A stretch of DNA of 64,000 bases from Skeletonema tropicum (lineage: Eukaryota; Bacillariophyta; Thalassiosirophyceae; Thalassiosirales; Thalassiosiraceae), in contig CM074130.1 of the NCBI GenBank assembly GCA_037178625.1, positions 3,286,001-3,350,000 on the forward strand, given 5' to 3'. Numbering within the stretch: the first letter of the stretch is position 1; the number at the start of each line of letters is the position of its first letter. This document shows, piece by piece, positions 44,006 to 53,137 of the stretch. The position numbers and the translations under genes are program-made. The notes under the pieces are model-generated. The model saw only the letters and a program-made list of their open reading frames with translations. It was not told the DNA's origin and did no database searches.

Positions 44006-45493
44006 ATGACTGAGAAACAGAAAGGATTTGGTCATGGTGCATCTTTCCGCCGCAGCACTGACTTTGAAGACGAATACGAAGGTATCGATGTAAGCGGCCA
44101 TTCCGTCGCACCATCGGTTGGAACTTCCCACAGGGACAACTTATCCGTCAGGAGGGGTTCCAGGTTGGCAATATTACCACCAGGCCACACAAATGACAAG
44201 GGAGAAGACACACCCAATCAAATCGCCGCACAGGTTGTTATGGGAGTCAGAGACGACTTCCGTCGAAGGCTCCCGGAAAATCTTCTCAAGGAGTACAATT
44301 CCAGAGATTGCATCGCTCCTTTCAAAAATAGTGAGATTGTGATTGGGACAAAATTAGGATCTGGAGAATTTTCACATGTCTATGAGATCGTATTTTTCGA
44401 GAAAGACGCAGCGGTTGAACCAGATTTGGACGATGACCAACGTGAAACGAGGGACTATATGAAGAGTCGAGAAAGATATCGTGATACGAGGAAGGTTTGT
44501 TATGCCGTCAAACATCTTCGGCCAGATCTTACCACGAGGTACGACACGTTAGAGTATGCGCAAGCAGCGAGTGATCTAGTGATGGAGGCAGAATTTCTGT
44601 CATCGTTGCAGCATCCGAATATTATTAAACTTCGTGGAGTCTCATTTGATGGGCCGGAGGGATTTCAACATGGTCCAAAGGGGTTCTTCTTGATCATTGA
44701 CCGTCTCGATGATACACTTGATAGGAGGCTGAGGAAGTGGAAGAGAGCAAGGAAAGGTATTCTTTCAAACATTAAGACGAAGGGCGCCGATATTACAGAG
44801 AAGCAGTGGGATGTATGCCTTCGGATTGCTGCTGCACTAGACTATTTGCACGAGAAAAACATTATATTTAGGGATCTGAAACCAGCAAATGTCGGCTTCG
44901 ATGTGCGCGGAGACGTAAAGTTGTTTGACTTCGGGCTTGCGACAATCATGTCACCTGAAGGCGACCCATACGTAGATACTTTTGAGATGTCTGGTGCTGG
45001 CTCTCCCCGTTACATGGCTCCAGAACTCCTCAAAGAGATACCAGACTCTTACAACTTGAAGGCAGATGTTTATACCTTCGGCATTGTTGCGTGGCAAATC
45101 TTGAGCTTGCAGCTGCCCTATTCTTTTGTTCAGAGCAGACAACATTTAGTGGACTACGTGGTGAAACAAGGGTGGCGCCCAGAAATACCAGAGAGCTGGC
45201 CCGAAGCAATAAAGGAGAAACTGAACGCATCTTTTGACGTTCAAATGGCGAATCGACCTACCATGTCGTCATTTTATGAAACTATACGTTTTCAGATACT
45301 TGAAGCAGCAGGCAGGACGAAGTCAGAGGAATTTGCTCATAGAACCATTCAGCGTAGACGATCTCGTTTTAGCACGAGGAATCTTCAGGCTGTAGATAGA
45401 GGTGGTAGTAAAGGTGGATTCAGAGCAAGCTTAAGCAAACGTTTGGATAAAGCTCGAGACAAATTCCGTGGGAGGAGGCTTACTGTGAATTAG
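44006..45493 (+). CDS. TKL-like protein kinase with FRD instead of HRD
   Basis: A single exon of 495 residues. The N-terminal ~105 residues are polar and disordered. The kinase domain starts at about residue 113: glycine loop GTKLGSGEFSHVYE, catalytic lysine in CYAVKHLRP, Glu helix SDLVMEAEFLSSLQHPNI, catalytic loop NIIFRDLKPANVGFD, DFG in LFDFGLATIM, and activation-segment end GSPRYMAPELL. All catalytic residues are present except the HRD histidine, which is Phe. In a TKL-like diatom group I recall this position as aromatic (Y/F-R-D), so the enzyme should still be active. An insert after the lysine strand is charged (DDDQRETRDYMKSRERY). The C-terminus is very basic (RRRSRFSTR, KARDKFRGRRL). 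Substrate unknown. Confidence 0.88.
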   Translation: MTEKQKGFGHGASFRRSTDFEDEYEGIDVSGHSVAPSVGTSHRDNLSVRRGSRLAILPPGHTNDKGEDTPNQIAAQVVMGVRDDFRRRLPENLLKEYNSRDCIAPFKNSEIVIGTKLGSGEFSHVYEIVFFEKDAAVEPDLDDDQRETRDYMKSRERYRDTRKVCYAVKHLRPDLTTRYDTLEYAQAASDLVMEAEFLSSLQHPNIIKLRGVSFDGPEGFQHGPKGFFLIIDRLDDTLDRRLRKWKRARKGILSNIKTKGADITEKQWDVCLRIAAALDYLHEKNIIFRDLKPANVGFDVRGDVKLFDFGLATIMSPEGDPYVDTFEMSGAGSPRYMAPELLKEIPDSYNLKADVYTFGIVAWQILSLQLPYSFVQSRQHLVDYVVKQGWRPEIPESWPEAIKEKLNASFDVQMANRPTMSSFYETIRFQILEAAGRTKSEEFAHRTIQRRRSRFSTRNLQAVDRGGSKGGFRASLSKRLDKARDKFRGRRLTVN

Positions 45494-45858
45494 AGGGGAT
45501 TGCGTGACTGATTGCGCTCATTAATTATTTACACTCACTATCCAATTGTCATTTTTGTAGGATTATGTAGTTGTCCTCGGTGCTGATCTGGATTCTGGAT
45601 GAGCGAGCCGTAGCCCCTATGGTAACTAGAGAGAGGTATTGTATGAATCACATCTGAATCTGATGCCAAACGCCCGAAAAGGAAACAAACTGCCAACTGC
45701 CATCCAGCCAAGCCCCTGAGATTTAGCCAGTTGCAACTGCCACAGAAACGAAACTAAGATAGAAGTAATAACAGCAACAGGCCAACATCCACCATTATCA
45801 TCTTCTCGATAGCCCACCCATCAACGTCACGCTATCAACACAACAACATTAATTGAAC
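45494..45858. other. Intergenic stretch, no gene seen
   Basis: About 365 bases between the kinase and the CCDC43 homologue, both rightward. No coding content. The right end carries caacacaacaacattaattgaac just before the next ATG. Confidence 0.3.
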
Positions 45859-46651
45859 ATGACGGAAGATCAGCATTATCTTGATACATATCTAGCTGAT
45901 ATTCTTCCGAAGCTGGGCCTCGACTTTGATACATATGGAGTAGGTAGTTTGGTTGGGTTTGTATTTATTCATAATACTCATTGAATCTTTCTAACTCCAT
46001 CTCTACGTCTTCATTAATGTTATTGCAGCCATACGTTACTGGCGCTGACGAGGAGGATGATTTAGATGACATCATTGATCTGCTTCGTGCATCATCCGAA
46101 AGTCATTCTGACGACGATGATTCATGGACAGATCTCAAACTGCAAATAGAGAAAAGACGGAAGGAATACATTTCAGGTGAGGAGGAACGCAAGGTGAGTA
46201 GAGTATGCGACCGATATGCTTGCGCTCTCTTTTAAGTTGGCACCTATTCTCATTTCAATTATAATAAAAGAATTTGGCCGCTCTCGAGGCCGAGCGTTTG
46301 GAGAAAGAAAGGCTCCAAAGAGAGATTGAAATTGCCAAAACTAATGCACTAGAAGTTGAACAGAGGCTGGAAGCAAAAAAGCTAGAGACAATGAGCGCTG
46401 ATAAGCTAGCATTGCTTGACAAATTCGGTTATGAAATAGAAGATGAAGAAGGTGAAGAGGATGATACTGGAGTGACTACTAACCGTGATCATGCTGCGAA
46501 ACAGAATGCGGAACATTCTCAGAAGCTCCGATCAACTAATCAACCGTCGAAATCGCAATTAAGGGCAGAAACAAGCAAGGCAAAAGCTGACAAGAATGCA
46601 AAAAAGGAAGAGAGACGGAAACGTGCAGCGAAGGGGGAAAGGAAGCGTTGA
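45859..46651 (+). CDS. CCDC43: CCDC43-family coiled-coil protein
   Basis: Exons 45859-45939, 46029-46193 and 46271-46651 (donors GTAGGT and GTGAGT, phase 0) give 208 residues. The N-terminal fold matches CCDC43: LDTYLADILPKLGLDFDTYG, then PYVTGADEEDDLDDIIDLL, followed by a charged segment. The middle is a long coiled coil (LEAERLEKERLQREIEIAK), and the C-terminus ends KEERRKRAAKGERKR, closely matching the vertebrate terminus. CCDC43 function is poorly known. The first donor (GTAGGT) is non-consensus; use of the nearby GTAGTT would change the join by four bases and break the frame, so the stated junction is preferred. Confidence 0.85.
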
Positions 46652-46708
46652 TAATAATGTACATCATTCTTTACATAGAACCCACAAAACAGAAGCGGCT
46701 GACTAATA

Positions 46709-48997
46709 TCACACAAATTTCATTTCTGAGTCTCTGTTTCTAGATCTAACGACATCATTCATCGACGAATAAGCATCAAATACTGTGCTCATTTCGTCTT
46801 CAAAGTCAATTGGAATTTCAGTTCCTATACCTTGTTCATGTGGGTAAGCTGCAGCCTTATCACTTTGAAATCCATCGTTGAATTCCTGAGGCGCTTCATC
46901 ATTCTTTTTTGAAATGGGGAATAAAAAGGAACCATCGTCGTCAACAATTCCAAGCAAATCTTCATCTGCATTCCTTCTGCCTATTTCGTCATCTTCATCA
47001 CGGGAATCAACATGAGGCAGAATCAATGTCTTTTTTCGATTTTTCTTGGGCGACAGATAATCGAGAGCTGAGCTCGCAAGATTCACGCGATGGTGGTGAC
47101 CATGTTTCATTTCGTCCTCCATCATGCTCTCTTTCATATCTATTGAGCTGCCCAGGTCGAAATCATGGTTGTTGTGCTTCTTCCCTTCCACAACAACATA
47201 TATCTCAATGATGCTTACCATTAGAGTGCCACAAAGGACCAGCAAAAGGGCAACAGCTGCCCAGCCATAGGCCCAACCACCTCCTTCAGGGTTACCTTCA
47301 TCAACAGCGCCGCCTACAATACGCCAAACTATGCTACTCACTAAAGCTGCAATCCCATCAGTGTATGCAGCGTATAGACCTCTATTCTTTCCAAACTCAC
47401 GACTGCCAACAATTGCAGGAATGTGGTAAAACTGGACTGCCACTCCTGCACCGAGTCCCAGCGATACAATTATTTGAAGAATGAACACAAGTATGGGCAG
47501 ACGTAGCAAGCGCCGAACGAAAGGCATCGCAAGGAATGCTAGGCAGTAACTCATGCAAATTGAAAGACAATATAGGAAGGCAATCGTGTTCTTGGGTCGG
47601 AGCTGAGACAAAGTTTCTTGCCTGGGATAATCTCGATGATTCTCTTCCTCTTCATCATTGTCCACTTTTGTAGCAAATACTTTTCCTCCAACAAACAAAC
47701 CTATGAGCATTCCCACTGACAAAAAGACTGACATAGCACTTGCTTTACTCTCTGTTACTGCACCATATGATGTGTCTCGATAGTATGTAGAGAGGATTCT
47801 GTCTGACCCTTTCACAACAGATGCGCCACTGTGGGCAGTGGCTACTGCCCAAAACACTCGTGATGACATGATTCTCCTAATTGATGGCTTGACAGTGTAG
47901 AGTAAGGAACTTGAAAACATCATTGCTCTCTGGAATAATGTTGACGTTTGCTGGTAGTGTCGAGAAGTCCCACTTTTGTTCATGTTTGATTGTGGGTTTG
48001 TTTTGACTGGGTTTTGAGGATCATGCAGTTTCCCAGGAGAGTCAGTGAGGAATAGATAAAAAACGACAACGCCAATGAGTGATAACATCGATGCAATTCC
48101 TGCAACACCTCTCCAAGTAATATTTGTCCATTTGATCAACAAGGGTGGAACGGGCACTGCAAGAAGTGATCCACATCGAGAAGCAATCGACGTGACATAG
48201 ACTCCTCTTTCAAATCTTCCATCGGTTTCACTTCCATAATGAGAGCCGAGGATGACTACAGCAGCTGGCCACAGAATAGATGTGCAGAATTCGACAGCTG
48301 CGCAACATAGTATTGCTCCATTCGAAGTTGTAACGTGTCTCAGTACGAAGAGAGTGCAACATATACATAATCCATACAAGAGTATTAGCCTTCTCGCACT
48401 CACAACATCAACTAACGTGCCGTTGATGAATTTTCCTAGCGCAGTCGCAAAAGTAGCAATAATTGCTAACCGAGATGCAAACGCCGATGATTCAGAGATA
48501 TTATTTGATTTTGTGCGTATGTGAAAAGGAATCCAAAATTTCGTTTGCCTTTCTTTGTCATAGACCTCTAGCATTGTTGCATTCGACATGCCCAAGTCGC
48601 TCCCATAATATGGCGAATAATTCAACTCTGAATCTACAAGTGAAATGGCCATTGTTGGCACTAAAGTGACCGGAACTGTTGTTGCTGCACTGAGGAGAGC
48701 AAACCCAGCAAAGAGTGCAACATTGAGTTTGCTCCATGTCATCTGCGGCTTGTTGTTGTTGTTGTGATTCTTGTTTCGTGTAAAAGATCCCATGCTTGGT
48801 TTCAGCAAAGGCCGACTCTCTACTTCATCACTCCTCGAGCCGCTGGAATAAGATGATGTACTTTGCTGATTGCGTTGCCGAAAGGCAACATTCTCCTCTT
48901 TGAAGTTGTCTCCATAATGAATTTGCTCCGACGGAACCTGATTGTCCGTGTACGGCCGACGGATGATCGATGACGGGAAATATTTCGCACCAACCAT
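46709..48997 (-). CDS. Major facilitator superfamily transporter with long hydrophilic tail
   Basis: The ATG at 48997 gives 762 residues in one exon; an upstream GTG is not needed. About 12 hydrophobic segments are seen, including LNVALFAGFALLSAATTVPV, FATALGKFINGTLVD, LAVPVPPLLIKW, VFLSVGMLIGLFVGG and WAYGWAAVALLLVLCGTL. The G-K-F-x-NG-x-L-x-D-x3-AR motif after the second helix is of the type found in the organophosphate/hexose-phosphate antiporter branch of MFS. A long lumenal-type loop with N-glycosylation sites (residues ~100-160) lies between helices I and II. The last ~150 residues are cytosolic, acidic and His/Asp-rich. Substrate cannot be read from sequence. Confidence 0.82.
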   Translation of the reverse strand: MVGAKYFPSSIIRRPYTDNQVPSEQIHYGDNFKEENVAFRQRNQQSTSSYSSGSRSDEVESRPLLKPSMGSFTRNKNHNNNNKPQMTWSKLNVALFAGFALLSAATTVPVTLVPTMAISLVDSELNYSPYYGSDLGMSNATMLEVYDKERQTKFWIPFHIRTKSNNISESSAFASRLAIIATFATALGKFINGTLVDVVSARRLILLYGLCICCTLFVLRHVTTSNGAILCCAAVEFCTSILWPAAVVILGSHYGSETDGRFERGVYVTSIASRCGSLLAVPVPPLLIKWTNITWRGVAGIASMLSLIGVVVFYLFLTDSPGKLHDPQNPVKTNPQSNMNKSGTSRHYQQTSTLFQRAMMFSSSLLYTVKPSIRRIMSSRVFWAVATAHSGASVVKGSDRILSTYYRDTSYGAVTESKASAMSVFLSVGMLIGLFVGGKVFATKVDNDEEEENHRDYPRQETLSQLRPKNTIAFLYCLSICMSYCLAFLAMPFVRRLLRLPILVFILQIIVSLGLGAGVAVQFYHIPAIVGSREFGKNRGLYAAYTDGIAALVSSIVWRIVGGAVDEGNPEGGGWAYGWAAVALLLVLCGTLMVSIIEIYVVVEGKKHNNHDFDLGSSIDMKESMMEDEMKHGHHHRVNLASSALDYLSPKKNRKKTLILPHVDSRDEDDEIGRRNADEDLLGIVDDDGSFLFPISKKNDEAPQEFNDGFQSDKAAAYPHEQGIGTEIPIDFEDEMSTVFDAYSSMNDVVRSRNRDSEMKFV

Positions 48998-49305
48998 TGA
49001 CACATCAAGTGCAATGCCAAATAATCAAACCAACAATCAAATTGACCTCTGTCTATTGTAGTCTCTGCCCTCTATCTGCCTCGATTAGTAAGTATTAGCA
49101 CGCACGACAAAATTATGATGAAATAAATGATGCGGAAAGTGTTGGTTGTGTCGCAGGCAGGAATAAAGTGTCGACTTTCGCTTGAACTTTCTTCACTTAC
49201 TTAAGTGAAGTGAAGTACAGGTAAATTGTAGGTCCGAAACGTTAAGCGTGAGGAAAGATAAATACAAGCTCATCAGTCATTGAGGGAGCATCATCTACTT
49301 ATTTG
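48998..49305. other. Intergenic stretch with ACTTAAGT palindrome
   Basis: About 300 bases between two leftward genes. A CTTACTTAAGTGAAGTG cluster lies at 49195-49211. It is related to the TACTTAAGTA palindromes at 14915 and 15271. No coding content. Confidence 0.35.
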
Positions 49306-50358
49306 TTACATTCCTCCCATTCCGAAGCCACCAAATCGCTTTACTAGCTCTTCCGTCTTCTCCTGATAATCCCTTGCTTTAGTGTCATCCTTTTCCACCC
49401 CTTCGTCACCTTGTGTATACATGACTGCAAGGTTGTAACAACTTGGGGCATGTCCTCTTTCACAACCACGCTGCAACAGCTGCTCTGCAAATTTTGGGTC
49501 TCTATTCAATGAGGTTCTTTCATCGACTGATTTCTTTTCTCTGCTAGGTTCATTAACTCTTTTCTGCAATGCTTTTACTCCTCTTGCTTCATCTGGCGAG
49601 ACATTATCTGCTTCCGCACTGACTTTGTCTCCTCTCAGTAGCATGGTAGCAAGTGTGAAGCAACTTACCGAGTCTTCTTTCTCCTCACAGACATACTTTA
49701 GCAATTCCGCTGCTTTAGGAACATCATATGGCACGCCCTCTCCCAAGCTACCAGGATAACTCATTAGCATTTTTGCTTGCATGTAACATGCACCTCCATG
49801 TCCGGCACGGCAAGCGCGATCAAACAATTGATATCCTTCACTCCTTGAGAATGTAGTACGGCCTTTCCCTGTCATTCTCATTTGAGCCAAGTTGAAACAA
49901 CTTGGAGCATACGCTTTGGTACCATCAACCTCAACTCCATTTGGGGAATTATCGTTCATCGGTCGAAAGCAGGTATTGTGATAAAGCTCCGCTGCATCTT
50001 TGTGTTTTCGAAGAAATAGAGATTGGTACTCAGCAGTAGAGAAGCAAGCTACCATAGGACCCTGCCCGTTATTACAAGATCGAATATATTCTTCTACTTG
50101 CTGCTTAGATTCGTCGTCAATTACAGATGGTAGATCTGAAGCTAATTGATCCATTAAATCATACTCATCTCCAGTAGGCGTTGGCGCTTGGCCAATCGTT
50201 CCGCTAGAAGAAGTGTCATCATGATCTTTGTCTGACACACCAAATATGGGAGTGTTGATTACTTTGTTGTTCAACAGATGCTGCTCATTCTTAGATGAAT
50301 TATTCGACGATGATTCGATGTTGGAGACAGTGGCTGAGGTAGACTGAGAAGAGCCCAT
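49306..50358 (-). CDS. COA7: Sel1-repeat protein, COA7-like
   Basis: The preferred start is the ATG at 50358, giving 350 residues beginning MGSSQSTSATVS; Gly2 and the Ser-rich context fit N-myristoylation. An in-frame ATG at 50376 is also possible. After a disordered Ser/Asn-rich stretch, Sel1 repeats run from about residue 115: CFNLAQMRMTGKGR, FDRACRAGHGGACYMQAKML, YVCEEKEDSVSCFTLATML, and LQRGCERGHAPSCYNLAVMY. The final GDEGVEKDDTKARDYQEKTEEL matches the C-terminus of COA7, a Cys-rich factor in the mitochondrial intermembrane space needed for cytochrome c oxidase assembly. Paired cysteines at repeat ends are conserved. A myristoyl start is odd for a mitochondrial protein. Confidence 0.78.
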   Translation of the reverse strand: MGSSQSTSATVSNIESSSNNSSKNEQHLLNNKVINTPIFGVSDKDHDDTSSSGTIGQAPTPTGDEYDLMDQLASDLPSVIDDESKQQVEEYIRSCNNGQGPMVACFSTAEYQSLFLRKHKDAAELYHNTCFRPMNDNSPNGVEVDGTKAYAPSCFNLAQMRMTGKGRTTFSRSEGYQLFDRACRAGHGGACYMQAKMLMSYPGSLGEGVPYDVPKAAELLKYVCEEKEDSVSCFTLATMLLRGDKVSAEADNVSPDEARGVKALQKRVNEPSREKKSVDERTSLNRDPKFAEQLLQRGCERGHAPSCYNLAVMYTQGDEGVEKDDTKARDYQEKTEELVKRFGGFGMGGM

Positions 50359-50924
50359 GATGGTATTATAGTGCATGCAGAAGAGGGCGTAGCACAAATA
50401 ACCAGTTACTATGTGCTGTGTAACTGTCGAAGATGCGTTGGCTGTGTGTCTTGTTGGCTTGGCTCTCTCTCTCTCTCTCTCTAGAGGATGTCCTTATTAT
50501 GATGCTTGCGGCTTGGCTTATTTTTGCTTGCGGCAAAAAACGAAGAAGTGTTGGGACAAAAAGTGCGCGCGCCAGCAAGATGAGGTGGCCCGACCGAAAA
50601 AGAGAGAGAAGGAAAGGAAGCACTCTACTTCGCTTACTCTTGTCTGAGAGAGGAGTATTGATACAATGGAGTTACCATACCATAGCTCTATGAGGTCAGT
50701 GTGGAGAAAGAAGATATCAGCTTTGACAATATATCCAATAATATATAATTACTTTAGTGTTTACCTGCACCCTCTCCAGGAATCTGAAAAGAGACAAGTA
50801 AACTAGTCTGTACAAATTCTTCACGTGTTGTGCTTTCTGTCCTCAAAGGTGCTAATACAAAACTGCGACCCGATTCCTCTACCCTACCCTACACACGATC
50901 AATCGTGTTCGTATCTAATACTGC
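50359..50924. repeat. Intergenic stretch with (CT)n microsatellite
   Basis: About 565 bases between two leftward genes. A 20-base (CT)n tract lies at 50463-50482 in the upstream region of the COA7-like gene. Short open frames across it are by-products. No other feature recognised. Confidence 0.6.
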
Positions 50925-52767
50925 TTAAGACATGTAGTAAGAAGAGTGGTTGCTCTTGGAGCGCCCAACAACGATACCACTGTCTTGACGGGTGACTTCA
51001 TCCGTTTGACGAGGCTTCCACTTCTTGGTCAAGGTTTTGTGAAGCGTGGATGACCAAGCAGCAAGGATGGCGCAAGCAGAAATGGAAAGAACAAGGAGGA
51101 AGATCTGCAAAGGAGAGACTTCTGCAAGACCTTGTCCGTATTCTTGCATGTAAAGGTTGCCGTTGATTCCTTGTGCTTCGCCCGCTTCAAGGTAGAGCCT
51201 GTTAGCGTCCATGATGACATTACCTTCAGTATCGAACTTACCCATGCGCATGTTATCGATGTACGCACAAGAAAGATCCTGCAAGGCGTTGGATTGGGCA
51301 TAGTAGGGGTTTGTCTTGTGTCGCCACCAGCTGCTAAGGGTCTTGTCGCAGCGAGCCGATTGCGAGAAGACAGCATCACAAATTTCAGCGATTTCGCCAC
51401 TGCCGCTGTTGTCATCGTCTCCTGCAAGAAACCAAGCTTGGTCCTGTAGAAATCATTGGCATTGATAAAATTAGAATTCGGACGAAGAAAGAAGACACTT
51501 GCAAGAGAATAAAAGATAATCGACTCACTTGGGCTGCACATGGCATGCAGAGGTTGTCAAGGTTCACATTAGTTTTTCCTCCATAACTTTCAATCAATTC
51601 ACCCACTGCAGTAGCGACATTTTTGTAATAATGTGCCATTTCTTCATCATTGACTTCTTCTCCAATCCAGTTAGCCATGTTTACATTGCTGGTGATGTCC
51701 TCGGAGCATTCTTCGTCGGAGTACAGACCGATAGTGATGGTTTGTCCATCTTCGGCACAAGTAGCTTGAGTGTAGGCAACCATGCCGTTGTTCTTCTGAA
51801 CTTCAGCACAATCAAGCAAGTCGGCATAGTTATCTTGAAATCCATTGCCACATGCCTTGGACATGACAGAGCAAGCATCCATGTCACCTCCCAACATACG
51901 TTGTACTTCGTGGTCATTCTTGAAGTCTTCAAACTCGAGTTGGCGGTGACCGCCGTTTTGAATCCACTTTTGGTACGCTTGCTGCATGTAGTGTTCGCAG
52001 TAGTTACAGTACATTTCAAACTGAGTGTCCTCGTAATCAGCCATTAGACCCATATACTGCCCTGCATCAAGTAGAAAGGTAGCGTAGTTGGATGAGCATC
52101 CCCTACCAGTGGCACCGTAGACTTCTGCATACTCTTCAGCCGCAGCTTCAGCTTCAGCCTCAGCTTCGTCCTCAGCTTCGTCCTCAGCTTCAGCCTCAGC
52201 TTCGTCCTCAGCTTCAGCCTCAGCTTCAGCCTCCTGTTCTTGACCTTCTTCCTCACTTTCCTCTTCATCTTCATACCAGTCAGGGTTATCACAAGTCTTG
52301 GCTGGGCACAATCGAAGAACAGCGAAGTGCTGCGTTCTGAATGGAGATGTAGCATCTTCCTCGGCGGCCTTCTCGATATCGAATTGCTTAACAGTGGCGC
52401 AACGCTCATAGGACAAAGAGTATTGGGAAGCATCGAAGCCCCAGTCGTTTTGCCAGTCGGCATTTACGCTGAAGCCGTATGCATCATCGGACCCTTGAAT
52501 GTAGTTTCGGCTGTAGTATTGCTCGTTGTTGTTATTGTTGTTGTAATCAGCCGCAGCATCTTCAAGCTTACGTCCGGGAGGAACTATGACAGCTTTATCC
52601 TTGATGCTCTGAGTGAGAGTTCTGGAAGTTTTGGCTGCGTTGGCCATGATCTTTGGATCGAGAGAACGGCTACGCATGAAACCGATGAGTTCTTGCTTCG
52701 TGGAGCGTGGTGAAGCGGTAGTGCTGCCGGCTAGGAGGGCTGTGAGTACTACGGTAGCGAATAACAT
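50925..52767 (-). CDS. Silicanin-like secreted membrane protein, copy A
   Basis: Exons 52767-51529 and 51443-50925 (GTGAGT donor, 85-nt intron) give 585 residues. Features in order: signal peptide ending near TTASPRS; propeptide ending in an R-K-L motif (PPGRKLEDAA), the type of RXL cleavage site found in diatom silica-associated proteins; an N/Q-rich stretch (YNNNNNNEQYYSRNYIQG); a conserved block SQYSLSYERCATVKQF and TQHFAVLRLCPAKTC; a Glu/Ala repeat (residues ~190-240); Cys-rich segments (FEMYCNYC, CSVMSKAC, DNLCMPC); one membrane helix (LQIFLLVLSISACAILAAW) near residue 530; and a basic cytosolic tail. This architecture matches silicanin-1, a silica deposition vesicle membrane protein. 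Assignment rests on architecture, not alignment. Confidence 0.65.
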
Positions 52768-53137
52768 GCTTTTGGGAGGTGAACTTGCTTAAGGTAAGTA
52801 ATAGGGGATTGCTGTAAAAAGAAAAATGATTCGAGCAAGTTGCTAGCGTGACAGCACATGACGCGAACCTGCATTAATGAAAATCGCTGATTTTGGGGGG
52901 GAACGAAATTTTCCCCTTTCAAAGAAATGTCTATTTTCCGAAGATACATGTTCACAAGAAAATACATGCAAGAAGGAAATAAGAAGGAAATCTGCCGACA
53001 GATCACTCCGCCGGCATTTCTAACTAATTGGGTCCTTACATATAGTGATTTACCTACGTAAATAATAAAAGCCTCTGTACAAATATAGTTGAGTCATCGA
53101 TCAAGCATCCTAATAACATGCTTGTATCTAACACTGC
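52768..53137. other. Intergenic stretch between the silicanin-like paralogues
   Basis: About 370 bases separating tandem leftward paralogues. It contains the promoter of copy A and the 3' flank of copy B. A gaagg/aaataagaagg repeat occurs near 52974-52990. No coding content. Confidence 0.35.

Noticed and set aside
52092..52340. Gln/Pro/Leu-rich plus-strand frame opposite silicanin-like copy A
   Set aside because: It is the antisense reading of the Glu/Ala codon repeat, with no independent support.
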